Shown: positions 1 to 6,389, counted from the first letter of the stretch. The stretch is 6,781 bases of DNA from DATMXS01 sp050260275 (GCA_050260275.1 JBLNBX010000147.1:1-6781); one strand, 5' to 3'. The notes: generated from the letters alone by a model not told the origin. Program-made: numbers and translations.

Positions 1-379
1 ATCGCGCGTTGATCGATCTCGGAAATCCATGTGTGCCGGTCCTTCCGGCCCACAACGGCTTCCGCTTCGCGGCCTGGCGCGCTGTCTGGCTCTGTCAATA
101 GATACTCACGCGAGTTCGAAACTGTCCAACCGGGCTACGCTCTCAACCGGCCTGTCAACAAACGCGGACCTGTCAACGGAGAAAACGGAGAGTTTGAAGG
201 GTTGAGAGAGGCCAACGGGCTGAACCATGATGGTTGAGAGCGCACCCCGGTTGGAGGCATTTCCAACTGGAGAACCGCGCCGGAGCGCAAATACTGGCGC
301 ATGTTTGGGATAACGGGCGACCGCAAACGGCGATCACGTCAAGCAAAACGGGGCGGCGGGAAGTTACGGTTTTTGGGTG
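1..379. other. Gene-free region with clustered short repeats, left of tRNA-Gln
   Basis: I see no protein gene here. Two plus frames stay open for part of the stretch (2-208 and 31-237), but neither gives a recognisable protein and both run through repeats. Visible structure: a small hairpin at 30-54 (GCCGG 35-39 pairs with CCGGC 45-49, then four more pairs beyond one mismatch); CTGTCAA-like words starting at 92, 122 (with one extra C), 152 and 170; GGTTGAGAG at 200-208 and again at 232-240; and the larger inverted repeat listed separately. No T-run follows any of the hairpins, so none looks like an intrinsic terminator for the tRNA. Confidence 0.6.
126..254. repeat. Imperfect 23-bp inverted repeat enclosing 83 bp (MITE- or REP-like)
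   Basis: The left arm at 126-148 matches the reverse complement of the right arm at 232-254 at 21 of 23 positions; both ends of the arms (CCAACC / GGTTGG) and the CTCTCAACC / GGTTGAGAG core are exact. A third copy of the core, GGTTGAGAG at 200-208, lies inside and could pair with the left arm instead, giving two mutually exclusive folds. Overlapping the right arm, CCGGTTGGA (247-255) and TCCAACTGG (262-270) form a further nine-pair stem (one G-U) with a six-base loop. I see no flanking target-site duplication and no transposase, so it may be a non-autonomous element, a REP-type repeat or a structured RNA. Confidence 0.6.
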
Positions 380-453
380 TGGCTCCCCGGCATGGATTCG
401 AACCACGATTCACGGCTCCAAAGGCCGCTGTCCTACCATTGGACGACCGGGGA
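380..453 (-). tRNA. tRNA-Gln (anticodon TTG)
   Basis: Read on the minus strand, this 74-base stretch folds as a complete cloverleaf. The acceptor stem TCCCCGG (5' end at 453) pairs perfectly with CCGGGGA; the D stem is GTCC/GGAC around AATGGTA; the anticodon stem is GCGGC/GCCGT with loop CTTTGGA, which places TTG at positions 34-36 (glutamine, reading CAA). A four-base variable loop is followed by the T stem CGTGG/CCATG with loop TTCGAAT. The discriminator base is G and the CCA tail is encoded (plus-strand TGG at 380-382). A short palindrome, AGCTAT-CA-ATAGCT at 464-477, lies just upstream of the tRNA 5' end in the likely promoter zone, but I could not assign a convincing -35/-10 pair. Confidence 0.95.
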
Positions 454-529
454 TCCTGCTTCCAGCTATCAATAGCTTATCAACGATGGCCTGCCGGTGC
501 TATCCCATACCGCCCGGCGCGCAGACCTG

Positions 530-714
530 CACCGATGCCGCCCGGCGCTCCCTCATGCCCATTGCTGCCTCGCACTCATCAACGCCTCGTACCCACCGCC
601 ACCATGCGCCATCGATGCTTTGCACCATCGATACCGTGCACCGTCCGCGCCGTGCGGCCTCGTACCTATCGATGCCCTGGCCGCAGGTCCCTTGCGCCCA
701 TCGAAGCCGTTCAC
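530..714. repeat. Degenerate 16-bp tandem repeat, consensus CATCGATACCGTGCAC
   Basis: The best copies are 610-625 and 626-641 (13 of 16 identical to each other) and 699-714 (13 of 16 to the consensus). Directly adjoining units at 594-609 (11 of 16) and 642-657 (about 9 of 16) continue the 16-base phase, and weaker copies are seen at 560-575 (11 of 16), 577-593 (17 bases), 530-545 (10 of 16) and 667-682 (11 of 16). The period is not a multiple of three, which argues against a repetitive protein. The units are too diverged and too short for CRISPR repeats. Spacing outside 594-657 is irregular, so the weaker copies are less certain. Confidence 0.5.
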
Positions 715-941
715 CGATACGTAGGTCGCGCGTCTCCGGGCCAGTTGTCTTTCTCCGCCCTCCCAACCAGCACCAGGGATGCATCCGCGAGTGAGGGGCC
801 GCTCGCCGCGGCAACAGCCGGTGCGGAAACCCGGCACTCGCGATCCCCTCGGCGTGCGCGTGCCGCCACGAGCACCGGCAGCGAAGTGACCGCGGAGTCC
901 GGCATTCCTCGCGCAATGCTGGGCCGCGGCTCCGTCCGGAA

Positions 942-975
942 CCCCGAAGCCGCATACATCGCGCGGCGTTCGGGG
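942..975. other. Strong 12-bp stem-loop with one bulged base
   Basis: CCCCGAAGCCGC at 942-953 pairs with GCGGC (963-967) plus TTCGGGG (969-975), leaving a bulged G at 968 and a nine-base loop (954-962). A second small hairpin, GGGCC-TCA-GGCCC (973-985), overlaps its right edge. There is no T-run on either side, so it is not a typical intrinsic terminator. It lies about 30 bp upstream of the esterase promoter and could be a REP-like unit or a protein-binding site; the function is unknown. Confidence 0.5.
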
Positions 976-1004
976 CCTCAGGCCCGCCTCGTCCAGGGCA
1001 GTCA

Positions 1005-1033
1005 TTGAACGTCCGGCCGAAAGGCGCTAAACT
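1005..1033 (+). promoter_or_regulatory. Sigma70-like promoter for the esterase gene
   Basis: TTGAAC (1005-1010) and TAAACT (1028-1033) are separated by exactly 17 bp; each matches four of six consensus bases. A start near 1040 would give a leader of roughly 95 bases before the ATG at 1134. The leader contains a short hairpin, GCAGA-GCC-TCTGC (1064-1076), and a TGCGC/GCGCA pair (1035-1039 and 1055-1059). This is the best promoter match I found upstream of the four-gene cluster. Confidence 0.5.
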
Positions 1034-1121
1034 CTGCGCAATGCTCGTGTGAAAGCGCATACAGCAGAGCCTCTGCCACTCCGTGCCACCGCGCTTCCGC
1101 CGGAGGGCAACGACACAGATT

Positions 1122-1127
1122 AAGGAG
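1122..1127 (+). promoter_or_regulatory. Ribosome binding site fixing the esterase start
   Basis: AAGGAG lies six bases before the ATG at 1134. This rules against the upstream in-frame ATG at 1083, which has no such site, and the ATG at 1128, which abuts the site. Confidence 0.8.
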
Positions 1128-1133
1128 ATGTAC

Positions 1134-2708
1134 ATGCCATCGCGTCGCGCATTCTTAATCCAGAACTCGCTTCTTGCCGCCGGCGCCCCGGCTGTGCTCA
1201 GGGCGCAGTCAAAGGCGGCGCCCGCTCGTACAGTCACGGCGGACACTGTGTACGGCAAGCTTCGCGGCCGCACCGAGAACGGAATCCACGTCTTCCGCGG
1301 CGTTCCCTACGGCGCGGACACGTCCGGCAAGAACCGGTTCATGCCGCCGCGAAAACCCGCGCCGTGGCGGGGGACGCGCGACGCTCTCGAATGGGGCCAG
1401 ATCGCGCCGCAGCCGCTGCCTAGCGGCAATTACGACTACGTGCGCGCAGTGCAGTGGGCCACTCTGCCGGGCGGAAGGGGCGAGGATTGCCTCGTTCTGA
1501 ACATCTGGACTCCGGGACTGAAGGACGGAGGCAAACGGGCCGTCATGTTCTCCATACACGGCGGCGGATACACCTCCGGTACGAGCCATAACCCGGTGTT
1601 CGATGGTGGCGCATTGGCCCGATTGGGAAATGTCGTCGTTGTTACCGTGAATCACCGGCTGGGAGCGCTAGGGTACTTGCATCTGGGAGAGTTTGCGCCC
1701 GAGTTCGCCGCATCGGGGGTAGTCGGACTCATGGACCTGGTGGCCGCCCTCGAGTGGGTGCGCGACAACATCGAGAACTTCGGAGGCGACCCTGGCAGGG
1801 TTCTGATTTTCGGGCAGTCCGGCGGCGGATCGAAAGTGTGCCATCTCATGGCAATGCCATCGGCAAAAGGCCTGTTTCATCGCGCAGCGGTCCAAAGCGG
1901 AGCTGCACTGCGGTCTGGGACGCCTGAGAACGCAGCTCGCAGTACCGAGCGCCTGCTTGCCCAGCTCGGACTGCCAAAGTCCCGCTTCCGCGAGTTGCAG
2001 GAGGTGCCGTTCGATATGATCATCGGCGCACAGGCCACCTCGGGCGCTCAGTTCGGACCACACGTGGACGGTGTGGTGGTTCCGCGCCATCCTTTCGATC
2101 CGGATGCGCCATCCATCTCAGCAGACGTCCCGCTGATGGCCGGCAGCAATCTTCACGACAGCGGCATGAACCCCGATCTCTCCATGGATGACGCCGCCGC
2201 TCAGGAGCAGCTCAAGACCAGAATGGGCGCTGACGCCGCTAAGATCTGGGCGGCATACAGGGCTGCCTTCCCGGCCGAAAAGCCCGCGCATTTGCTTGCC
2301 CGAATATCTAGCGACCAGGGCACCCGCTCCAGCACCCGCACACTTGTCGAACGGAAAGCGGCGCTCGGCCGCGCGCCCGCGTTCCTGTACCTCCTGACGT
2401 GGCCTGCTCCGTTCATGGACGGGCGCTACGGATCGGTCCACGGCACCGATGTCCCGCTGATCTTCCATAATCCGGAGCTGTGGCCGCTCACAGCGGGCTC
2501 GAAAGAGGCCGGCGTTGTGGCGGACCAGATGGCGGGGGCGTTCATCGCATTCGCGAAGAACGGCACACCGGGCACGGCTGAACTACCGTGGCAGGCTTAC
2601 GACCCGGCATCAAGACCCACCATGATTTTCGATGTGCGCAGCGGGGTCAAGAACGATCCCGATCGCGACTTGATATCGCTCCTGCCGCCGCCACGCATGC
2701 GGCGGTAG
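1134..2708 (+). CDS. Tat-exported type B carboxylesterase (para-nitrobenzyl-esterase-like)
   Basis: A serine hydrolase of the type B carboxylesterase/lipase alpha/beta-hydrolase family, 524 residues from the ATG with AAGGAG six bases upstream. The N-terminus has a twin-arginine signal, SRRAFLI (residues 3-9), then a hydrophobic stretch and small residues to about 25, so the protein is probably exported folded by Tat; no lipobox Cys is present. Family landmarks in order: EDCLVLN (117-123), oxyanion-hole HGGG (142-145), nucleophile elbow GQSGG with Ser229, the acid loop GSNLHDS with Asp342 where many members have Glu, and GSVHG with His436. The mature length is normal for the family and the gene looks intact. 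Gln replaces the common Glu before the catalytic Ser. It lies 140 bp upstream of a permease gene in the same orientation, which suggests it may release an acid for uptake. The true ester substrate cannot be read from sequence. Confidence 0.93.
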   Translation: MPSRRAFLIQNSLLAAGAPAVLRAQSKAAPARTVTADTVYGKLRGRTENGIHVFRGVPYGADTSGKNRFMPPRKPAPWRGTRDALEWGQIAPQPLPSGNYDYVRAVQWATLPGGRGEDCLVLNIWTPGLKDGGKRAVMFSIHGGGYTSGTSHNPVFDGGALARLGNVVVVTVNHRLGALGYLHLGEFAPEFAASGVVGLMDLVAALEWVRDNIENFGGDPGRVLIFGQSGGGSKVCHLMAMPSAKGLFHRAAVQSGAALRSGTPENAARSTERLLAQLGLPKSRFRELQEVPFDMIIGAQATSGAQFGPHVDGVVVPRHPFDPDAPSISADVPLMAGSNLHDSGMNPDLSMDDAAAQEQLKTRMGADAAKIWAAYRAAFPAEKPAHLLARISSDQGTRSSTRTLVERKAALGRAPAFLYLLTWPAPFMDGRYGSVHGTDVPLIFHNPELWPLTAGSKEAGVVADQMAGAFIAFAKNGTPGTAELPWQAYDPASRPTMIFDVRSGVKNDPDRDLISLLPPPRMRR

Positions 2709-2783
2709 CGGCGGCGAGAATAGCGGCAGATGGCGGCGGATCTGTGCCTGACGGTGTATCCGCATTCGGAGGGAGCCGGCCGT

Positions 2784-2811
2784 TAGACGCCGCAGGAGCA
2801 ATCCGCGTCTA
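2784..2811. other. Small inverted repeat between esterase and permease genes
   Basis: TAGACGC (2784-2790) is perfectly inverted as GCGTCTA (2805-2811) around a 14-base loop. A CCCG-GAAA-CGGG hairpin with a GNRA-type tetraloop follows at 2818-2829, just before the permease ribosome site. No T-run follows either, so a full intrinsic terminator is not supported; they could attenuate or stabilise the mRNA between the two genes. Confidence 0.35.
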
Positions 2812-2834
2812 GAGGGTCCCGGAAACGGGTGGGT

Positions 2835-2840
2835 GAGGGG
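2835..2840 (+). promoter_or_regulatory. Ribosome binding site for the GTG-start permease
   Basis: GAGGGG lies eight bases before the GTG at 2849, supporting that non-ATG start. Confidence 0.6.
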
Positions 2841-2848
2841 ATAGATTC

Positions 2849-4162
2849 GTGCACCAGAATGGAAGATCCGCCGCCGCGCCGGTAAGCGCTCCGGAAGTGG
2901 AATCCGGACGGAGTCTGCGATGGGGTATCGCGTTACTGCTCTCTGCCGCCATCGCGATCAGCTATTTCGACCGGCAAACGCTTCCGGTCGCGATTGCAGC
3001 CATCCAACGCGACATTCCGATTTCGAACACGCAGTTTTCGCAATTGCAGGCAGCATTCCTTACGGCTTACGCCCTGATGTATGCCGGCGGCGGAAAACTG
3101 ATCGATGTTCTAGGAACCAGGACCGGCTTCCTCCTGATCATGGTCTGGTGGTCGCTGGCCTGCGCGAGCCATGGGCTCGCCGCCGGTTTCGGAATGCTGG
3201 CAGCCAGCCGGTTTCTGCTCGGAGCGGGTGAGGGCGGGGGGTTCCCAGCCGCGACGAAAGCCGTAGCCGAGTGGTTCCCCGTCCGCGAGCGCTCCACAGC
3301 CATGGGCATTATCAATGCGGGCACTGCCGCGGGCGCTGTGGTGGCTCCGCCGGCCATCGCCCTCGTGATCGCGACGATGAACTGGCGATGGGTGTTCTTC
3401 CTCGCCGGAGCGGCGGGCCTGCTGTGGACGCTGTGGTGGCTGCTCGAGTACCACGCCCCCTCGTCGCATCCGCGCCTGGGCAAGCGGGAACGGGAGGAGA
3501 TTGCCGAGGTGCTCACGGCGCGCCGCCAGGAGCAGGCGGGAATCCCCTGGCTGCGGCTGTTCGCTTACCCCCAGGTCTGGGGTCTTGTCACGGGGAAGTT
3601 CCTCAGCGATGCAGCCTGGTATTTCTATCTCTTCTGGCTGCCGAAGTATCTGTATGACGTGCGCGGCTTCGACACGAAGAGCGTCGGCTACTACGCGTGG
3701 ATTCCATATGCCGCCGCCGGGATCGGCAGTCTTGCGGGCGGCTGGTTTTCGAGCTGGCTGATCCGCCGCGGCCACTCCGTGAATCTGGCGCGCAAGCTGG
3801 CGCTCGGCGCGAGCGCTGCCGTGATGCCGCTTATCATCATAGTGCCCTGGTCACCCGTCAACCTTTCGATCGCGGTATTCAGCATCGCGTTTTTCGGGCA
3901 GCAGTCATGGTCGACGCTGGTGATGATTCTGCCCGCCGATATCTTCCCGCAGCGTGCGGTGGGTTCGGTAGCGGGGCTGGTCGGTTTCGGCGGCGCCATG
4001 GGCGGGGTGGTATTCGGCCTGGTGGTCGGCTGGGTGCTCGATCATGGTTTCGGCTATACCCCCGTGTTTGCAGCCGTAAGCACGTTCCACGTATTGGCGT
4101 TCTGCATCATTCTGCTGACCATTCGCGTAGTCCGTCCGCTTCACGCGGAGGCAAGAACTTAG
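2849..4162 (+). CDS. MFS permease, anion:cation symporter (hexuronate/ExuT-like) family
   Basis: An inner-membrane transporter of 437 residues with about twelve hydrophobic segments: roughly 23-40, 66-83, 93-112, 114-136, 151-173, 179-199, then a charged central loop (200-240), and 242-268, 281-304, 317-333, 337-360, 372-396, 403-427. Landmarks of the anion:cation symporter branch are SYFDRQ (38-43) at the end of helix 1, the MFS motif GGKLIDVLGTRTG (81-93), GAGEGGGFPA (125-134) in helix 4 and EWFPVRERS (141-149). These closely resemble hexuronate and glucarate permeases such as ExuT and GudP, which import organic anions with protons. The GTG start is preceded by GAGGGG. The stop lies 13 bp before the next gene, so co-translation with the two racemase-type enzymes is likely, and the cargo is probably their substrate. 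The exact acid (hexuronate, aldonate, aromatic or other carboxylate) cannot be decided. Confidence 0.9.
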   Translation: MHQNGRSAAAPVSAPEVESGRSLRWGIALLLSAAIAISYFDRQTLPVAIAAIQRDIPISNTQFSQLQAAFLTAYALMYAGGGKLIDVLGTRTGFLLIMVWWSLACASHGLAAGFGMLAASRFLLGAGEGGGFPAATKAVAEWFPVRERSTAMGIINAGTAAGAVVAPPAIALVIATMNWRWVFFLAGAAGLLWTLWWLLEYHAPSSHPRLGKREREEIAEVLTARRQEQAGIPWLRLFAYPQVWGLVTGKFLSDAAWYFYLFWLPKYLYDVRGFDTKSVGYYAWIPYAAAGIGSLAGGWFSSWLIRRGHSVNLARKLALGASAAVMPLIIIVPWSPVNLSIAVFSIAFFGQQSWSTLVMILPADIFPQRAVGSVAGLVGFGGAMGGVVFGLVVGWVLDHGFGYTPVFAAVSTFHVLAFCIILLTIRVVRPLHAEART

Positions 4163-4165
4163 TAT

Positions 4166-4170
4166 GGAGG
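4166..4170 (+). promoter_or_regulatory. Ribosome binding site choosing the second ATG of the racemase-fold gene
   Basis: GGAGG ends five bases before the ATG at 4176. The upstream in-frame ATG at 4164 overlaps this site and has no good site of its own, so 4176 is preferred. Confidence 0.75.
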
Positions 4171-4175
4171 CTTTC

Positions 4176-4874
4176 ATGCCGCAGACCAAACCCACTCTTG
4201 GCATCATTCACGCCGTCAATCTCACGATTGGGGCGATGCAACCCTTCATCGAGAAGTACCTCGCGGATGTCGATGTCGTTCACCTATGCGATGACACCAT
4301 CCAGAGGGATAACATTCGCGCCGGCGTCGGCGTAATCCCGAAGGTGAATTACTTCAAGTTCGCGCAGTATGCGCATAACCTTGAGGAGGCGGGCGTCGAC
4401 GCAATTCTCCTGGCCTGCTCGACTTTCAATTACGCTGCGGAACTCGCGCGCCCGATGATAAACGTCCCGGTATTCCAGATCGACCGGCCGATGATGGAGG
4501 CCGCGGTTTGCGACGGCAAGCGGATCGGGCTCCTGGCAACGCTGGCAACGACAGTCCCGTCTTCCGAGCGGCTTCTGCGTATCGTCGCGGCGGAACAGAA
4601 GCGCGAGGTGGAGATCGTCACCGTGCTGCGGCCCGAGGCCTTCGAGGCGATCTCGAAGGGAGATCGGGACACGCACAACGCCATCCTGCTCGATGAGATC
4701 GAGCGATTGTCCAAGTCTGTGGACGCGATCGTGATGGCGCAACTGTCAATGTCGGCACTGGCGCCGGTGCTCAAGGATACGCGAGTGCCCGTCTATAACA
4801 GCGGCGATACCGGGTTCGCGCGCGTGCGCGAGGCGCTCGGCTTTCCGCCGCTCGCGGCAGGACAGGGCGCCTGA
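4176..4874 (+). CDS. Asp/Glu racemase-superfamily protein lacking the second catalytic Cys
   Basis: A 232-residue cytoplasmic protein of the Asp/Glu/hydantoin racemase fold (two similar Rossmann-like halves). The start at 4176 follows GGAGG; an upstream ATG at 4164 would add four residues but lies within the ribosome site. The N-terminal half has DAILLACSTFN (75-85), placing the first catalytic Cys at residue 81. In the C-terminal half the expected second Cys position, after the DAIV strand (183-186), reads MAQLSM (187-192), with Gln189 in place of Cys. Two-base racemases of this fold use both cysteines, so a one-Cys enzyme may instead be an isomerase, a decarboxylase (arylmalonate decarboxylase also has one Cys, but in the other half) or another carbanion-forming lyase. 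It lies 13 bp after the permease and 25 bp before a LarA homologue, which points to a role in the same organic-acid pathway. The substrate is unknown. Confidence 0.85.
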   Translation: MPQTKPTLGIIHAVNLTIGAMQPFIEKYLADVDVVHLCDDTIQRDNIRAGVGVIPKVNYFKFAQYAHNLEEAGVDAILLACSTFNYAAELARPMINVPVFQIDRPMMEAAVCDGKRIGLLATLATTVPSSERLLRIVAAEQKREVEIVTVLRPEAFEAISKGDRDTHNAILLDEIERLSKSVDAIVMAQLSMSALAPVLKDTRVPVYNSGDTGFARVREALGFPPLAAGQGA

Positions 4875-4888
4875 ATCTGACTAATTCC

Positions 4889-4895
4889 GGAGGAG
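4889..4895 (+). promoter_or_regulatory. Strong ribosome binding site for the TTG-start larA-like gene
   Basis: GGAGGAG lies four bases before the TTG at 4900 (six from the GGAGG core). This strong site supports the rare start codon, as does the fact that the LarA-like N-terminus begins there. Confidence 0.75.
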
Positions 4896-4899
4896 AGAG

Positions 4900-6204
4900 T
4901 TGAACCGAAAGATAACCCTGCCATACGGACACGGCAGCCGGACCATCGAGATTCCGGAAGCAAACCTCGCGTGGATAGACGGGCCAAAAGCCGTGCCGCC
5001 CCTTGCCGGGCTTGAGGAATCCATTCGCGCCGCCATACGGAATCCGATCGGCTCTCCTCCTCTCGTCGAACTCGTCGCACGACACGGGCGGCGCACCGTG
5101 ATCCTGATAGACGACAGCACGCGCTCTACGCCGCAGAAGCTGCTCCTTCCGATTCTGCTGGATGAACTCAACCGGTCCGGCGTCTCCGATGCCGACGTGT
5201 GCATCATGGTCGCTCTCGGGACGCACCGGCGCATGGACCGCGCCGAGTTGTCCGAGCGCGTCGGCGCAGCCGTCATGGAGCGCGTCGAGGTGACGAACGT
5301 CTCTCAGGACCCCGCCGACTTTGTCGATCTCGGCGTCTCTCCGCTCGGCATTCCCATCCACGTCAGCCGCCGCTACATGGAGAGCGACATCAGCATCGCC
5401 GTGGGCAACATCATCCCGCATATGTATGCCGGCTGGGCGGGCGGCGCGAAGATGGTGCAGCCTGGCGTCAGCAGCGCGAACACCACCGCAAAGACCCACC
5501 TCATCGCCGGACCGCGCGTGTACGAGATCCTGGGAGACGTCGACAACCCCGTGCGGAAGGAGATGGAGGCCATCGCCGTACGGTCGGGATTGAAGTTCAT
5601 CGTGAACGTAGTCCTGAACGCGGCCGGGGAAGTTGTTGCGGTTGTGGCCGGAGATGTAGTCCTGGCGCACCGCGCCGGTGTCGAGATCGCCCGGCCGATC
5701 TTCACTCTCGATGTGGAGGAACTCCCCGACATAGTGGTCGCGAGCTCCCATCCGGCGGATAGGGATCTGTGGCAAGGCTTCAAACCCGTCAACAATTGCG
5801 GGATGCTCGTCAAGGACGGCGGTACCTTGATCATGCTGATCCCCGCTCCCGAGGGCATCGCGCCAGACCACCGGCAACTCGAAGCATTCGGCCTGATGCC
5901 CGGTGAAGAGGTTCTGAAGCTGGTAGCGCAGGGCAAGGTGGAAGACGAGGTCGCTGCCGCGACGTATGTGGCATTCGACAGGACGCGGCGCCGCATCGGC
6001 ATCATCCTGGTCTCCGACGGGATTTCGCCCGAGGACGCGAAACAGATCGGTATCAGGGCAACATCAGATTTCTCAGAAGCCCTGAATACGGCCATGCAAC
6101 GGTGTCCAAACGCGCGTATCGGGGTCGTGACCGCCGGCGCGGACATCATGCCCGGAAAGACCGCCAGGGGATTGAAGAAGGAATCCGCTCGCGGGCCGGC
6201 CTGA
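4900..6204 (+). CDS. LarA-family nickel-pincer racemase/epimerase homologue
   Basis: A 434-residue homologue of nickel-dependent lactate racemase LarA, which racemises alpha-hydroxy acids by hydride transfer using a pincer nickel-nucleotide cofactor. The residues I recall as essential in Lactobacillus plantarum LarA are present at almost the same numbers: Asp72 and Arg75 in DDSTRSTP (71-78), His109 in ALGTHRR (105-111), His174 in IIPHMYAGW (171-179), Lys184 in GGAKMVQPG (181-189), which would carry the cofactor thioester-derived link, and His200 in TTAKTH (195-200). The WQGFK segment (291-295) fits the Tyr-Gln-x-x-Lys substrate motif, but with Trp for Tyr. That suggests a hydroxy acid other than lactate; characterised homologues act on malate, phenyllactate, hydroxyglutarate or gluconate. 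The TTG start is supported by GGAGGAG. The gene is last in the tight permease/racemase cluster. The larB, larC and larE maturation genes are not in the window. Family assignment is secure; substrate is not. Confidence 0.9.
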   Translation: MNRKITLPYGHGSRTIEIPEANLAWIDGPKAVPPLAGLEESIRAAIRNPIGSPPLVELVARHGRRTVILIDDSTRSTPQKLLLPILLDELNRSGVSDADVCIMVALGTHRRMDRAELSERVGAAVMERVEVTNVSQDPADFVDLGVSPLGIPIHVSRRYMESDISIAVGNIIPHMYAGWAGGAKMVQPGVSSANTTAKTHLIAGPRVYEILGDVDNPVRKEMEAIAVRSGLKFIVNVVLNAAGEVVAVVAGDVVLAHRAGVEIARPIFTLDVEELPDIVVASSHPADRDLWQGFKPVNNCGMLVKDGGTLIMLIPAPEGIAPDHRQLEAFGLMPGEEVLKLVAQGKVEDEVAAATYVAFDRTRRRIGIILVSDGISPEDAKQIGIRATSDFSEALNTAMQRCPNARIGVVTAGADIMPGKTARGLKKESARGPA

Positions 6205-6389
6205 AGCGTAGAGAGTGCCGTAACTGAAGCTCCGCCGGCCCGGCTTCGTAAGTGATGCTGCCGCCGCGCGGAGTCTCGGTTACCCCTGCATTCACACGCT
6301 TGCGCATTCAGAGCCGCTATCTGTCAGCGTCGCGCTCCGCACATCAAATGCGCCTCCCGGGCTGTTGACCATCACGCGTCAATTAGTGC

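Larger units (their letters stand above)
454..1004. other. Gene-free region between tRNA-Gln and the esterase promoter
   Basis: Long open frames exist here on both strands (for example plus 301-1008 and minus 500-1273). They overlap one another, run through the antisense of the tRNA or into the esterase gene, and give Arg/Pro/Ala-rich translations without recognisable motifs, as expected when stop codons are rare in GC-rich DNA. I therefore call no CDS. The region holds the palindrome at 464-477, the degenerate tandem repeat at 530-714 and the hairpin at 942-975, listed separately. Confidence 0.6.

Noticed and set aside
2..208. Plus-strand frame open from the left edge, possibly the end of an upstream gene
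   Set aside because: The translation is Ser/Thr-rich with no recognisable domain and runs into the repeat cluster; a gene ending here cannot be shown.
380..453. tRNA-Gln as an integration site for a genomic island
   Set aside because: No integrase gene and no direct copy of the tRNA 3' end is visible elsewhere in the window.
530..714. CRISPR array
   Set aside because: Units are 16 bp, mutually diverged and mostly directly adjoining, without uniform spacers.
301..1008. 235-codon plus-strand open frame between the tRNA and the esterase
   Set aside because: It runs through the antisense of tRNA-Gln and the 16-bp repeats, its translation is Arg/Pro/Ala-rich without motifs, and several other frames are equally open there.
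500..1273. 257-codon minus-strand open frame
   Set aside because: Its 5' part is antisense to the esterase signal-peptide region, and it overlaps other empty frames; no family resemblance.
4771..5877. 368-codon minus-strand open frame
   Set aside because: It is the antisense shadow of the larA-like gene; the plus strand carries the conserved LarA residues and a strong ribosome site.
6226..6247. Intrinsic terminator after the larA-like gene
   Set aside because: The stem is only five pairs with a 12-base loop and no T-run follows.
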